Origin: Bacteroidales bacterium
Lineage (GTDB): Bacteria; Bacteroidota; Bacteroidia; Bacteroidales; Salinivirgaceae
Direction: 5' to 3'
Length of the DNA: 64,000 bases
Assembly: GCA_012519055.1 (NCBI GenBank)
Contig: JAAYQU010000049.1
Coordinates: forward strand, 35,022-99,021
Shown here piece by piece: positions 1-7,445 of the stretch. The position numbers and the translations under genes are program-made. Each line of letters begins with the position of its first letter. Position 1 is the stretch's first letter. A model generated the notes under the pieces. It had not been told where the DNA came from, made no database searches, and saw only the letters and a program-made list of their open reading frames with translations.

Positions 1-33
1 TAACTAATTTTTAATATTTTGTATTAGAAAAAT

Positions 34-444
34 TTACACTTCTACAAATTTCAATTGAAAATTGATCATTTCTGCTAATTCCTTACCAACTTCTAACATA
101 TCCTCATCGCCTTTTTCATATAGCCATTCTAAAGACACATTCAATCCATTTTTATGCATCATATTTAATAATAGCATTATATCTAGAATAAATTTTGCAG
201 AAGAGGAGTTAAAGTATGATAATTTAATTTTAAAAACTGCGGCATCTTTTTTAAACCTTTCTATATAATTGACACTATTGGCATTGAGAGTCATTAACCA
301 GTCAACTATAGGCATATAAAAACTTCTGACATCTTCTGGTCTTGAGCAACCAGTAATTTCAAATTGGTTTTTATTAATGTCAAAAACTACCCGTGGAGTG
401 GATGCCGTTTCTTCTAGTACAATGGGTTTCATTATGTTCTTCAT
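34..444 (-). CDS. SiaC-family (DUF1987) regulatory phosphoprotein
   Basis: This 136-residue protein resembles the DUF1987/SiaC family. In Pseudomonas SiaC is reversibly phosphorylated and partners a diguanylate cyclase with a SpoIIE-type phosphatase and a kinase. The visible family pattern is an N-terminal strand 'PRVVFDINKNQFEITGCSRPED', the segment 'VRSFYMPIVDWL' and a central 'LSYFNSSSAKFILDIMLLL' helix that should carry the phosphorylatable Ser/Thr. The reading frame opens at 498, but a -7 box (TATTTTTG on this strand) at 465-472 would put transcription start near 458, so the ATG at 444 (or 432) is the likely start. No cyclase, phosphatase or kinase partner is visible; the gene sits at the window edge, so partners could lie beyond position 1. 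Family assignment is by pattern, the function by analogy. Confidence 0.75.
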   Translation of the reverse strand: MKNIMKPIVLEETASTPRVVFDINKNQFEITGCSRPEDVRSFYMPIVDWLMTLNANSVNYIERFKKDAAVFKIKLSYFNSSSAKFILDIMLLLNMMHKNGLNVSLEWLYEKGDEDMLEVGKELAEMINFQLKFVEV

Positions 445-464
445 TTGTTTTTTCAAGATTACTA

Positions 465-472
465 CAAAAATA
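465..472 (-). promoter_or_regulatory. -7 box for the SiaC-like gene
   Basis: CAAAAATA reads TATTTTTG on the minus strand, a match to the Bacteroidota TAnnTTTG -7 element. It lies 20 bases upstream of the ATG at 444 and excludes the longer start at 498. No clear TTG -33 element was seen. Confidence 0.5.
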
Positions 473-498
473 ATAAAAATATATGTTTTATGTATCAT

Positions 499-822
499 GC
501 TTATCTAGATAAAGTAAAAATATATGTCTTACTTTTTTATTTTTTCAGTTTTACAATATTTAATTGTGGAAGTAGCTTAAACACATAAATAAACATTTAA
601 TATCTTTTGTTCAACTAATTTTTCATATTGCAAAACTTATCAATTAAGTTAGAGCGTATTAGAAATACTCTAAAATTAAGTACATTTTTCCAATAATATT
701 TTTATGCTTATATTTACGTGCAATTTTAAATTTGATGTTATTTTTGGAAAATATCGTATAGACAGTGCTGTTACCACAATAACCTATTTTGGTTGTCGTT
801 ATTTATATTTTGTAAAATAGTG
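499..822. other. Intergenic, no gene seen
   Basis: This AT-rich stretch separates two divergent genes. Apart from a weak hairpin near 652-675 (AGAG...CTCT arms) I see no coding frame, RNA or repeat. Confidence 0.5.
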
Positions 823-853
823 TTGTCTATTTAACTTTAATGTTATAATTTTG
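823..853 (+). promoter_or_regulatory. Promoter of the lipoprotein gene at 899
   Basis: TTG at 823-825 and TAATTTTG at 846-853 are separated by 20 bases, matching the Bacteroidota TTG/TAnnTTTG architecture. Predicted transcription start is near 859, giving a leader of about 40 bases. Confidence 0.55.
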
Positions 854-898
854 TAACCACTAATTTTAAATGTTTAACAATTAAAAAAAATCAAAACT

Positions 899-1714
899 AT
901 GAAAAGAACACAACAGTTATTAGCTTTGTTAGTTGCTTCATTTGTGATGTTTAGCAGCTGTTCAAAAAAAGTTGAGACATCAGCTTTAACTTTAGACCAA
1001 ACTAAAAGTGCAACTCTAGTTGTTCATTTTTATGCAGAATTGGATCAAACTATTAACGGCTTAGAAAAAGCACCCGATGGTACAAAAGCAATTATTCGAA
1101 TTGACAACAGTGAGTTTAACCCCGTTGCTAATGGATTCTGGTCAAAGCTCGTTACCATACAAGACGGTAAAATAGAACAAAAAATTCCTGTTACCGATCA
1201 AGGAGTTACAGTTGAAATTTTCCCGGTTGAATTTACTTACGAACAAGTACAGCCTTATGGAAGCGTTTCTGAAAAAATTAACAAAACTTACAGATTTTCA
1301 GGCAACGCTGCTGAAAATGGTGTTAAACCCAATGAAATCAGAACTCACGAAATTAATTATGATTTTATAACTAGTTTCGACGATTTTGTTGAGACTGTTA
1401 ATCAGAAATTTGAATTACGTGCAGACATTGATGCTACTAACCCAGGTTTAGAATATATTCCAAATGGTTCTTCTGTAACATTCTTCACCGACGAATGGTC
1501 AAAAACAGTTACAGTTGGTGCTGCTGGACGTGTTGATATCAGCGTACCTACTAATGTAAATATTTCGGCACTATATATTGGTCCCAAAACATACAATGAC
1601 GGAAGTGGCGTGGTTACCAAAACTTTCAGATTTGAAGCTATGATTGGAGCTTATAATATGTCGATGCCGATGGTTCAACAAGTTAGTTTAGGCAACGGTA
1701 TTATATGGGAATAA
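899..1714 (+). CDS. Putative lipoprotein of unknown function
   Basis: This 271-residue protein begins with a lipoprotein signal peptide: Lys/Arg-rich start, hydrophobic stretch, then the lipobox 'MFSSC' with Cys near residue 21. It is therefore probably lipid-anchored in the envelope. The rest looks all-beta, with alternating hydrophobic strands and two similar blocks (about 35-135 and 155-260) that both contain strand-rich sequence ending in 'KTYRFSGNA' or 'KTFRFEAMI'. That suggests two related beta-sandwich domains. I do not recognise the family. It is followed after 40 bases by an outer-membrane barrel gene, so the two may be co-transcribed and work together at the outer membrane; that link is inference. 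Confidence 0.7.
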   Translation: MKRTQQLLALLVASFVMFSSCSKKVETSALTLDQTKSATLVVHFYAELDQTINGLEKAPDGTKAIIRIDNSEFNPVANGFWSKLVTIQDGKIEQKIPVTDQGVTVEIFPVEFTYEQVQPYGSVSEKINKTYRFSGNAAENGVKPNEIRTHEINYDFITSFDDFVETVNQKFELRADIDATNPGLEYIPNGSSVTFFTDEWSKTVTVGAAGRVDISVPTNVNISALYIGPKTYNDGSGVVTKTFRFEAMIGAYNMSMPMVQQVSLGNGIIWE

Positions 1715-1754
1715 TTTAGTAAATAATAAATATAACGACTTATAAATTATAAAT

Positions 1755-2576
1755 ATGAGAATATTAGCTTTAGTATTTACGATAGCTTTTGGCGCTGTGT
1801 CTCTATTCGCACAGAATAACGAGACCAAAGAAGAAAAGATATATACACCAGAGGCTGGCGATATCAGTATTGGTATTGACGGAACTCCTGTTTTCAATTA
1901 TATTGGAAATATGTTTAACGGAAATATGGGCAACGCTTTTAATCCCGGAGACAATAGGCTTTATTTCAGATATTTTCTAACCGATAACTCAGCTGCACGT
2001 ATTGTTTTAGGAGTTACCAACGGTACGACTATTGACAGGTTTTATGTTCCTGATCAAGCAGCATTGCTCTTAGACCCTAACAGCAATGCACAATTGGAAG
2101 ATGTTATGAAAGTGAAAACCAGAGATATGGAAATTCGTTTTGGTTATCAACAATTCCGAGGATATAAACGACTGTTAGGTTTTTATGGTGCAGACATTGG
2201 ATATAGATACCAAAAAATACACAGAAGCTTTCAGTATGGAAACGAAATGAACGAACTAAATCCAGCTCCAATAACTAATTGGGGAAATATGGCTATTCGT
2301 CCATTAGAAGTCAACAATGGAGCTATAAATAGTATTTTTGCCGGAGCATTTACAGGTGCAGAATACTATCTGCTACCCAAAATTTGTGTTGGTATGGAAT
2401 TAGGTCTTGCTTATGGTGTTAACTTTGAAAAACAATCTTGGACCAAACAAGAAAGAATGGTTTTAACTCAACATGTTGAGGAAGAGGTTGCTACCGATCC
2501 AGGTTCACGTTGGAGAGGCACAGTTACACTATTCCCATATACTTATGGAAACTTTTATTTTGCAGTACATTTCTAG
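1755..2576 (+). CDS. Outer-membrane beta-barrel-like protein
   Basis: This 273-residue protein has a signal peptide (MRILALVFTIAFGAVSLFAQ, cleavage after about residue 20) and an acidic spacer. Strand-rich sequence follows, with aromatic girdle patterns such as 'RLYFRYFLTDN', 'MEIRFGYQQF' and 'GFYGADIGYRYQ', and the chain ends in '..YGNFYFAVHF'. A terminal Phe after alternating aromatics is typical of outer-membrane barrels recognised by BamA. Small barrels of this size are common in Bacteroidota and usually lack a known substrate. It follows the lipoprotein gene at 899 and ends just before a strong bidirectional terminator. The barrel fold is inferred from pattern only. Confidence 0.7.
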   Translation: MRILALVFTIAFGAVSLFAQNNETKEEKIYTPEAGDISIGIDGTPVFNYIGNMFNGNMGNAFNPGDNRLYFRYFLTDNSAARIVLGVTNGTTIDRFYVPDQAALLLDPNSNAQLEDVMKVKTRDMEIRFGYQQFRGYKRLLGFYGADIGYRYQKIHRSFQYGNEMNELNPAPITNWGNMAIRPLEVNNGAINSIFAGAFTGAEYYLLPKICVGMELGLAYGVNFEKQSWTKQERMVLTQHVEEEVATDPGSRWRGTVTLFPYTYGNFYFAVHF

Positions 2577-2590
2577 AAACTCAATAAAAA

Positions 2591-2612
2591 AATAGCGGCT
2601 ACAGCCGCTATT
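2591..2612. terminator. Bidirectional terminator
   Basis: A perfect hairpin (AATAGCGGCT, two-base centre, AGCCGCTATT) is flanked by A and T runs on both sides. It lies between the convergent genes ending at 2576 (+) and 2643 (-) and can terminate both. Confidence 0.85.
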
Positions 2613-2642
2613 TTTTTATCTAATTTTCTATTTTCTATTTGA

Positions 2643-3242
2643 TTATACAATTGATGTTTTTTTGTATAACTCCTTAATTTCCTTCCAATTAAACACTCTA
2701 ATAATATTTTTGTTTATATAGCCATTCCGGTTCCACGGTCTATCCATTAAAGCAACTTTAATATTTAAGTGTTCAGCTAAATAGTTTGCCGTTGATAAGG
2801 AATCTTCAATTGCAAAATCTATTTTTAAAGAACGCAAATACTCTAGGGGTTTAGCTATAGTTTTGTCCATACTGGGACGATTATACTTGTCGACAATTAT
2901 AAAATCATTGTATGGCACTTTGTTATTTGCCAACCATTCTATTGTAGAATCATATGCAGTAGTTAATCGTCCTGTAACAATGCCTATTTTGTTGCCCTTT
3001 TTTGCCCATTCGTTCATTGTTTCTATTGCCCCTTCTACAGGTTTAAACTTTATAAGTTCTTCGTGTGAATGTATAATTTCAAAAAAATGATCATACTGCT
3101 CCTGCGTTAAACCGAATGACTCTTTTAAATCAAACGATTTAATGTCTTCAAAGCATCGGTCAATACCAAATTCTCTTTTAATAATCTCAATATACGATGA
3201 TGTACTCTCTGATATTACATCGTCGCAATCAACATAAATCAT
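2643..3242 (-). CDS. HAD-superfamily 5'-nucleotidase-like protein
   Basis: The 199-residue protein starts directly with HAD motif I, 'MIYVDCDDVI' (nucleophile Asp and the Asp two residues later). Motif II is 'GIVTGR' near residue 92 and motif IV-type acidic residues occur in 'DFAIEDS' near 143. The helical cap between motifs I and II and the size fit the 5'(3')-deoxyribonucleotidase/YqfW-like branch rather than Cof-type phosphatases. The likely reaction is dephosphorylation of a nucleotide or small sugar phosphate in the cytoplasm; the substrate cannot be read from the sequence. It is a single gene, convergent with the barrel gene and divergent from gtrA. Confidence 0.65.
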   Translation of the reverse strand: MIYVDCDDVISESTSSYIEIIKREFGIDRCFEDIKSFDLKESFGLTQEQYDHFFEIIHSHEELIKFKPVEGAIETMNEWAKKGNKIGIVTGRLTTAYDSTIEWLANNKVPYNDFIIVDKYNRPSMDKTIAKPLEYLRSLKIDFAIEDSLSTANYLAEHLNIKVALMDRPWNRNGYINKNIIRVFNWKEIKELYKKTSIV

Positions 3243-3344
3243 ATTTAAAATTGTTTTCGTTTGCGAATATACGTACTTTAATTAAATGGTTAATACATAA
3301 AGCAATCTATGCGCGTTAATATAACATATTAGAGCGAATTTTAT

Positions 3345-3352
3345 TATTTTTG
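3345..3352 (+). promoter_or_regulatory. -7 box upstream of the GtrA gene
   Basis: TATTTTTG matches TAnnTTTG and lies 20 bases before the ATG at 3372, which would give a very short leader. No clear -33 TTG at the expected distance. Confidence 0.45.
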
Positions 3353-3371
3353 GCCAAATTTTATGTAGCAG

Positions 3372-3884
3372 ATGTCATTGTTAAAATTAGTACAGAATAG
3401 AATAATACACTTAATTGGTTATTTTCATAAACCTTTTAAAAAGATAATTCCTTTAGAGACCTTTACTTATGCTGTCTGTGGAGCTTCTAATACAGCGTTT
3501 GATATATTTTTGTATTTTATTAGTTATAATTTTATTTTAAAAAAAGAGGTGGTTGATCTGGGATTTGTAGCTATTTCTCCACATATAGCGGCGTTTATTA
3601 TGTCATTTTGCATCTCCTTCCCAACAGGATTCGCCTTAAATAAATATATAACTTTTAATAAATCGAAGTTAAAAGGCACTAAACAGTTATTTCGGTATGG
3701 GCTTGTAGTATCGACATGTATTCTCCTGAACTATTTGTTCTTAAAGCTGTTTGTCGAAGTGTTTTTTTGGTATCCAACACCATCAAAAATTGTCACAACT
3801 ATAATTGTAACTATTTTTAGCTATTTCTCACAAAAATATTATACCTTTAAAACTCTTAAAGAAACTGAACACGAGAATATATAA
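3372..3884 (+). CDS. GtrA-family membrane protein
   Basis: This 170-residue protein has four predicted membrane helices (about 32-53, 67-87, 108-127 and 134-152). It carries the GtrA-like opening 'FTYAVCGASNTAFDIFLYF' and the conserved 'FALNKYITF' between helices 2 and 3. GtrA proteins are small integral membrane proteins linked to transfer or flipping of undecaprenyl-phosphate-linked sugars for surface polysaccharides. The usual companion, a DPM1-like glycosyltransferase, is not adjacent, so the substrate is unknown. The C-terminus 'YTFKTLKET' is also family-like. It appears to be a monocistronic gene. Confidence 0.8.
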   Translation: MSLLKLVQNRIIHLIGYFHKPFKKIIPLETFTYAVCGASNTAFDIFLYFISYNFILKKEVVDLGFVAISPHIAAFIMSFCISFPTGFALNKYITFNKSKLKGTKQLFRYGLVVSTCILLNYLFLKLFVEVFFWYPTPSKIVTTIIVTIFSYFSQKYYTFKTLKETEHENI

Positions 3885-4012
3885 AAAAACAGATGAATAC
3901 AGAACAATGCTTATATAATCATGTGTCATATATGTTTTACTTTTAATGAATATTATTAATAAATTAACAATTCAATAAGAAAAACTTGATATGAAGTTAT
4001 CAATAAATGTTG

Positions 4013-4020
4013 TAGTTTTG
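4013..4020 (+). promoter_or_regulatory. Possible -7 box for the CsgG/FlgO-like gene
   Basis: TAGTTTTG matches TAnnTTTG. A TTG lies at 3986-3988 but the 24-base spacing is long. It is about 135 bases ahead of the ATG at 4155. A small hairpin (TGTTG...CAACA, near 4025-4041) lies in the leader. Confidence 0.35.
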
Positions 4021-4154
4021 TGGATGTTGTTTTATGCAACAAATAAAACACCTAAAATATGAAACGAACATGTAAAACAAAACTTAATACTAGAGAGCGT
4101 AATTATTAAGCATGTGAGTTCTATATTACCTTAAATCGATAAAATTAGAAACAA

Positions 4155-5192
4155 ATGAAAAGATTAGTTATATTTTTTATTGTCAGTCTCTTTGCTTTCA
4201 ACGTATCAAATGCTCAGGAACAAGACGATTTAACCTTAGCCATAAAAAATATTGCTAAAGACTTGGAAAGCAAACACTCGGGTGCAAATAAAATAAAAGT
4301 TGCAATTCTACAGTTTCGTACAAAAGATAACAAACTTACCAAATTCAACGATTTTATACAAGACGAACTGTCTTTGGCATATAAAAACAGTACACGTTTT
4401 GAAGTGATTGATCAGAATGCTATAAATGATTTGATTCAATCATATGGTTGGACAAATGATAAGGCCCGAAGTTTTGAACACAATGAAGATTTTGGCAAAT
4501 TCATTTTTGATCAATTGGGCTATGTGGCAAATGCATTAATTTACGGACAAATTGCTGATAACGAGGAAACAATTACACTTACAGCCTATCTGATTCCAAA
4601 TGGAATTAATAGAAACATTGTATCTATAGAGAAGTTTAAAAGCAGTGCTCTTACAGACAAACTATTAGGCAAGCCTGTTCGTGAAGATAAAGTAGAGCCA
4701 AAAGTTGTATATGTTGAAAAAGAAGTTATTGTTGAGAAGCCTGTAATTGTTGAAAAAGAGGTTATTGTTGAAAAAGTAGTGGAAAAAGAAGTAATAGTTG
4801 AAAGACCTGTTACGGTAACTAAGCCCGTGACAACAACTTTTAAATCAAAAATAGGAGACTATAATTTTGAAATAGTATCTGTTATGTTTACAGGAAATAA
4901 AATTGCAATAAATATAATTGTGCAAAACGACGTTGAGGACGGGTACATATATGGCGTGGATGCTCGCTTCTTCGATCCTGAAGGCAATGAATTTAACAGC
5001 GGTCTGTCATTTAACACATTACGAGATCGTAAGCTTATAAAAGGTATTCCCCTCAGAGGAGTTATTAATTTTGAAAACAAAGAAGTTGCACGAGTAACAG
5101 AAATGCAAGCACTCGAAATCAATGTATATAAATCATTTGGGTCTGAGATGCTTGGAACAATGCGCTTTTACGATATTCCTGTTACAAAATAA
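4155..5192 (+). CDS. CsgG/FlgO-like periplasmic protein with VEK-repeat linker
   Basis: The 345-residue protein has a signal peptide (cleavage near residue 20, after 'NVSNAQ') and a domain at about 45-165 resembling FlgO/LpoB/CsgG-type periplasmic folds ('KIKVAILQFRTKDNK', 'FEVIDQNAINDLI', 'ANALIYGQI'). A striking linker at about 184-222 is made of degenerate 'VEKEVIVEK' and 'VEKPVIVEK' units followed by 'RPVTVTKPVTT'. A C-terminal beta-rich domain (about 225-345) looks like an FxLYD/DUF4352-like sandwich. These features point to an exported envelope protein, not an enzyme; the alternating charged-hydrophobic repeat could be a rigid periplasmic spacer. Partners are unknown. A terminator follows at 5226. 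Confidence 0.6.
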   Translation: MKRLVIFFIVSLFAFNVSNAQEQDDLTLAIKNIAKDLESKHSGANKIKVAILQFRTKDNKLTKFNDFIQDELSLAYKNSTRFEVIDQNAINDLIQSYGWTNDKARSFEHNEDFGKFIFDQLGYVANALIYGQIADNEETITLTAYLIPNGINRNIVSIEKFKSSALTDKLLGKPVREDKVEPKVVYVEKEVIVEKPVIVEKEVIVEKVVEKEVIVERPVTVTKPVTTTFKSKIGDYNFEIVSVMFTGNKIAINIIVQNDVEDGYIYGVDARFFDPEGNEFNSGLSFNTLRDRKLIKGIPLRGVINFENKEVARVTEMQALEINVYKSFGSEMLGTMRFYDIPVTK

Positions 5193-5225
5193 GATTATAT
5201 ATCAACAAATAGTTACTATATAAAG

Positions 5226-5256
5226 GAGCTGTCTCAAAACGAGACGGCTCTTTTTT
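5226..5256. terminator. Terminator between the 4155 gene and purS
   Basis: A hairpin with 10-bp arms (GAGCTGTCTC and GAGACGGCTC, one G-T pair, loop AAAAC) is followed by T6. It terminates the + strand gene and lies 11 bases beyond the 3' end of purS on the other strand. Confidence 0.85.
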
Positions 5257-5267
5257 GAAAATAGCTT

Positions 5268-5519
5268 TTATAAAGCTTTAAGTCTAAATTCGTAATTCTC
5301 CATTATTGGATTTGACAAGATTTTTTTGCATGCTTCGTCAATTAATTGACGCGCTTGCTTTTCATCTTTAGCTTCAATTTCTAATGAAATATGTTTGCCA
5401 ACTCTAACGTTGTCAACACCTTTGTAACCCATGTTTTGCAATGTTGTTGTTACCAGTTTCCCTTGTGGGTCAAGTAGTGCCTTTAAAGGCATTACGTCAA
5501 TTTCTGCTTGGAATTTCAT
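5268..5519 (-). CDS. purS: Phosphoribosylformylglycinamidine synthase subunit PurS
   Basis: This 83-residue protein has the PurS pattern: 'MKFQAEIDVMPLKALLDPQGKLV' with the family's 'DPQG', then 'LQNMGYKGVDNVRVGKHISLEIEA', and a C-terminal helix-strand with 'NPIMENYEFRL'. PurS is the small bridging subunit of the three-part FGAM synthase (PurS, PurQ and small PurL) in purine biosynthesis, where it helps channel ammonia. The larger subunits are not adjacent in this window. Length is normal for the family. Start ATG at 5519. The gene lies downstream of pssA on the same strand with a 63-base gap. Confidence 0.9.
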   Translation of the reverse strand: MKFQAEIDVMPLKALLDPQGKLVTTTLQNMGYKGVDNVRVGKHISLEIEAKDEKQARQLIDEACKKILSNPIMENYEFRLKAL

Positions 5520-5582
5520 ATGTATATATTTTTTCAGTTTAAGATTAATACAATTAAAGTTAAAAATCTGTGTTTGTTGTTG

Positions 5583-6290
5583 TTATCCTTGAGGTAAATT
5601 TTTATTGTTTACTCCTGCAAATATTGTCGCAATTCCAGAGAACAACAAATAAAAAGGTATAATAACTACTCCTGCAAAAAGTTTGAAATAAACAACAGCA
5701 ATAATGCTGACAATTGCTAACAATATTGCATTAACAAGTTTTAATTTATTAGCTGAAAGTTTTTTCAGTGAAAATACTTTTATCTCCGAAACTAATAATA
5801 GCGAAAATAAAACAGTTATAGCTCCTATTAACACCTGACTCATAATAAATTCTGAATAGTATATTAAATTAGCAAAAGAAACAAAAAATAATGCATTTGC
5901 GGGTGTTGGCAATCCAATAAAATCAGTTTCTTGTCTTGTGTCTATATTAAATTTCGCTAATCTAATTGCTGAGAATATAACTATTAAAAACGGCAAATAT
6001 TTAAAAAAAGCAAAGCTCCAAATATCTTCGCATGCAACGTATAACATTGTCGCTGGTGCCATTCCAAAACTGATCAAATCGGCAAGTGAATCAAGCTCTT
6101 TCCCAATAGCTGAATAGGCTTTTAAAAGTCTTGCTGCAAAACCATCAAGAAAATCAAAAACTGCTGAGAGTAAAACAAAATAAAGCGCAATATCAAGTTT
6201 GCCTTCAAACGCAAACACAACAGCTAAACAGCCGCAGAAAAGATTGGCTGAAGTAAGCAAATTCGGGACAAACTTGAAAAATTTAATCAC
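5583..6290 (-). CDS. pssA: CDP-diacylglycerol-serine O-phosphatidyltransferase
   Basis: This 235-residue membrane enzyme makes phosphatidylserine, the precursor of phosphatidylethanolamine, from CDP-diacylglycerol and serine. The CDP-alcohol phosphotransferase signature D-G-x2-A-R-x8-G-x3-D-x3-D is visible at about 47-69 ('DGFAARLLKAYSAIGKELD', then 'SLAD'). Around it are six or more hydrophobic helices, and the start 'KFVPNLLTSANLFCG' is typical of PssA. The start codon is GTG at 6290, overlapping the TAG of the upstream kinase by one base, which implies translational coupling. In many Bacteroidota pssA neighbours phosphatidylserine decarboxylase; here it does not. Confidence 0.92.
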   Translation of the reverse strand: MIKFFKFVPNLLTSANLFCGCLAVVFAFEGKLDIALYFVLLSAVFDFLDGFAARLLKAYSAIGKELDSLADLISFGMAPATMLYVACEDIWSFAFFKYLPFLIVIFSAIRLAKFNIDTRQETDFIGLPTPANALFFVSFANLIYYSEFIMSQVLIGAITVLFSLLLVSEIKVFSLKKLSANKLKLVNAILLAIVSIIAVVYFKLFAGVVIIPFYLLFSGIATIFAGVNNKNLPQG

Positions 6291-7264
6291 TATTTATGGT
6301 TTTTAATTTGTTTTAAAACATTTTCCCATCTCGAGTCACTCATTTTTGCACCCACCTCCTCAATAACATTTCCACTTAAGATGGCTCCATACCAACCGCA
6401 TTCGCTTGGTGCTTTCTTTTTTATGTATCCATATAGGAATCCTGCAGCATATAGGTCTCCCGCACCAGTTGTATCAACAGGTTCGGCGTTAATAACTCCA
6501 ACTTTAACTATTTCGTTATTTGCCCAAATCAGCGAACCCTCTTTTCCTATTTTAACAACTGCAACTTTGCATACTTTTGAAAGCTCTTTTATAGCCTCTT
6601 CAGGCATTTTTTTAGTGAATGATTTGGCTTCCTCTTCGTTGGCAAACACAATATCTACATAGTTGCCAACTATACTTTTCAGAAACTCTAAATTTTCCTC
6701 AACAACATTGAAACTTGCTAAGTCAAGAGATACTTCTAATCCACACTCTTTGGCAAGTTTAACCGCATTTAGTATTAAATCGTGATTTTGGACTAAATAG
6801 CCTTCAATGTGTAAAATGTTGTATCCTTTAAAATTATCTGCTTTGATATCGTTTGCACTTAGCTCAACTGCTGCACCTAAATAGGTTGCAAAGGTGCGCT
6901 CACTATCGGGACTTATTAAAGTAATAGCACGACCCGATTCTGTTTTTGAATTATTTAGATGGTTTTTTATATTGGCAGCTTTTAAGTCGTCAGCAAAAAA
7001 ATTACCAAGCTCGTCATTGCCCACTTTACCTATAAAGCCAGTAGTTATTCCAAGTTTAGCTAATCCGTGTATTGTGTTTGCAGCTGAGCCTCCAGATGAT
7101 TGGCTAACATCAAGACCTGAAACTTTTGCAAGAACTTCATTAGAACGTTTTTTATCAACCAATTGCATGCTACCACGAGGGAATCCTAATTCGTGTAAAG
7201 TATTATCGCTTTTAAGTTTGATTAAAATATCAACAAGGGCGTTGCCCATTCCTATAACCTTCAT
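6290..7264 (-). CDS. PfkB-family carbohydrate/adenosine kinase
   Basis: The protein is 324 residues from the ATG at 7264. It has the PfkB (ribokinase-like) fold. The N-terminal motif is 'GGSAANTIHGLAKLG' (about 56-70) and the C-terminal signature is 'DTTGAGDLYAAGFLYGY' (about 261-277), with the catalytic Asp in GAGD. The opening 'KVIGMGNALVDI' and the overall length are closest to adenosine-kinase-like members seen across Bacteroidota, but the substrate could be a sugar or nucleoside. An upstream in-frame start at 7297 would coincide with the transcription start predicted from the -7 box at 7302-7309, so 7264 is preferred. The stop overlaps the pssA GTG by one base. Confidence 0.85.
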   Translation of the reverse strand: MKVIGMGNALVDILIKLKSDNTLHELGFPRGSMQLVDKKRSNEVLAKVSGLDVSQSSGGSAANTIHGLAKLGITTGFIGKVGNDELGNFFADDLKAANIKNHLNNSKTESGRAITLISPDSERTFATYLGAAVELSANDIKADNFKGYNILHIEGYLVQNHDLILNAVKLAKECGLEVSLDLASFNVVEENLEFLKSIVGNYVDIVFANEEEAKSFTKKMPEEAIKELSKVCKVAVVKIGKEGSLIWANNEIVKVGVINAEPVDTTGAGDLYAAGFLYGYIKKKAPSECGWYGAILSGNVIEEVGAKMSDSRWENVLKQIKNHK

Positions 7265-7301
7265 TTTTTGGAACCATTTAGCTTTAATGAAAAACAAAAC
7301 T

Positions 7302-7309
7302 CAAAAATA
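7302..7309 (-). promoter_or_regulatory. -7 box for the pfkB-pssA operon
   Basis: CAAAAATA reads TATTTTTG on the minus strand. It lies 37 bases upstream of the kinase ATG at 7264. The nearest upstream TTG (7336-7338) is 26 bases away, longer than ideal. Confidence 0.5.
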
Positions 7310-7360
7310 CTCAATAAAAATTGAAAATTAAGTATCAATTGAAAAATTGGTTAAAATAAA

Positions 7361-7384
7361 AGAGACAGCGCATGCGCTGTCTCT
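7361..7384. repeat. REP-like palindrome, copy 1; also hppA terminator
   Basis: A perfect 24-base palindrome (arms AGAGACAGCGCA and TGCGCTGTCTCT) lies 61 bases beyond the 3' end of hppA. On the minus strand it is followed by TTTTATTTT, so it can act as an intrinsic terminator for hppA. It belongs to the AGAGAC...GTCTCT family found elsewhere in the window. Confidence 0.85.
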
Positions 7385-7410
7385 ACTTTTACTTTATAAA
7401 CTTTTATACT

Positions 7411-7431
7411 TCGACTTCGCTCAACACACCG
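7411..7431. repeat. 21-base intergenic repeat, copy A
   Basis: On the minus strand this reads CGGTGTGTTGAGCGAAGTCG plus A. The same sequence with one change occurs at 49875-49895 on the plus strand. Both copies lie near REP-like palindromes. Confidence 0.6.
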
Positions 7432-7445
7432 CCTTTCAACTCAAA

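Noticed and set aside
499..822. Possible riboswitch or RNA in the long gap before the lipoprotein gene
   Set aside because: Only a weak short hairpin is seen and no conserved riboswitch core.
2643..3242. Possible phosphoglycolate phosphatase
   Set aside because: The motif I form 'VDCDDV' and the cap layout fit the deoxyribonucleotidase-like branch better.
7261..7297. Upstream start for the PfkB-family kinase
   Set aside because: It would coincide with the transcription start predicted from the -7 box at 7302-7309, and the family alignment begins at 7264.
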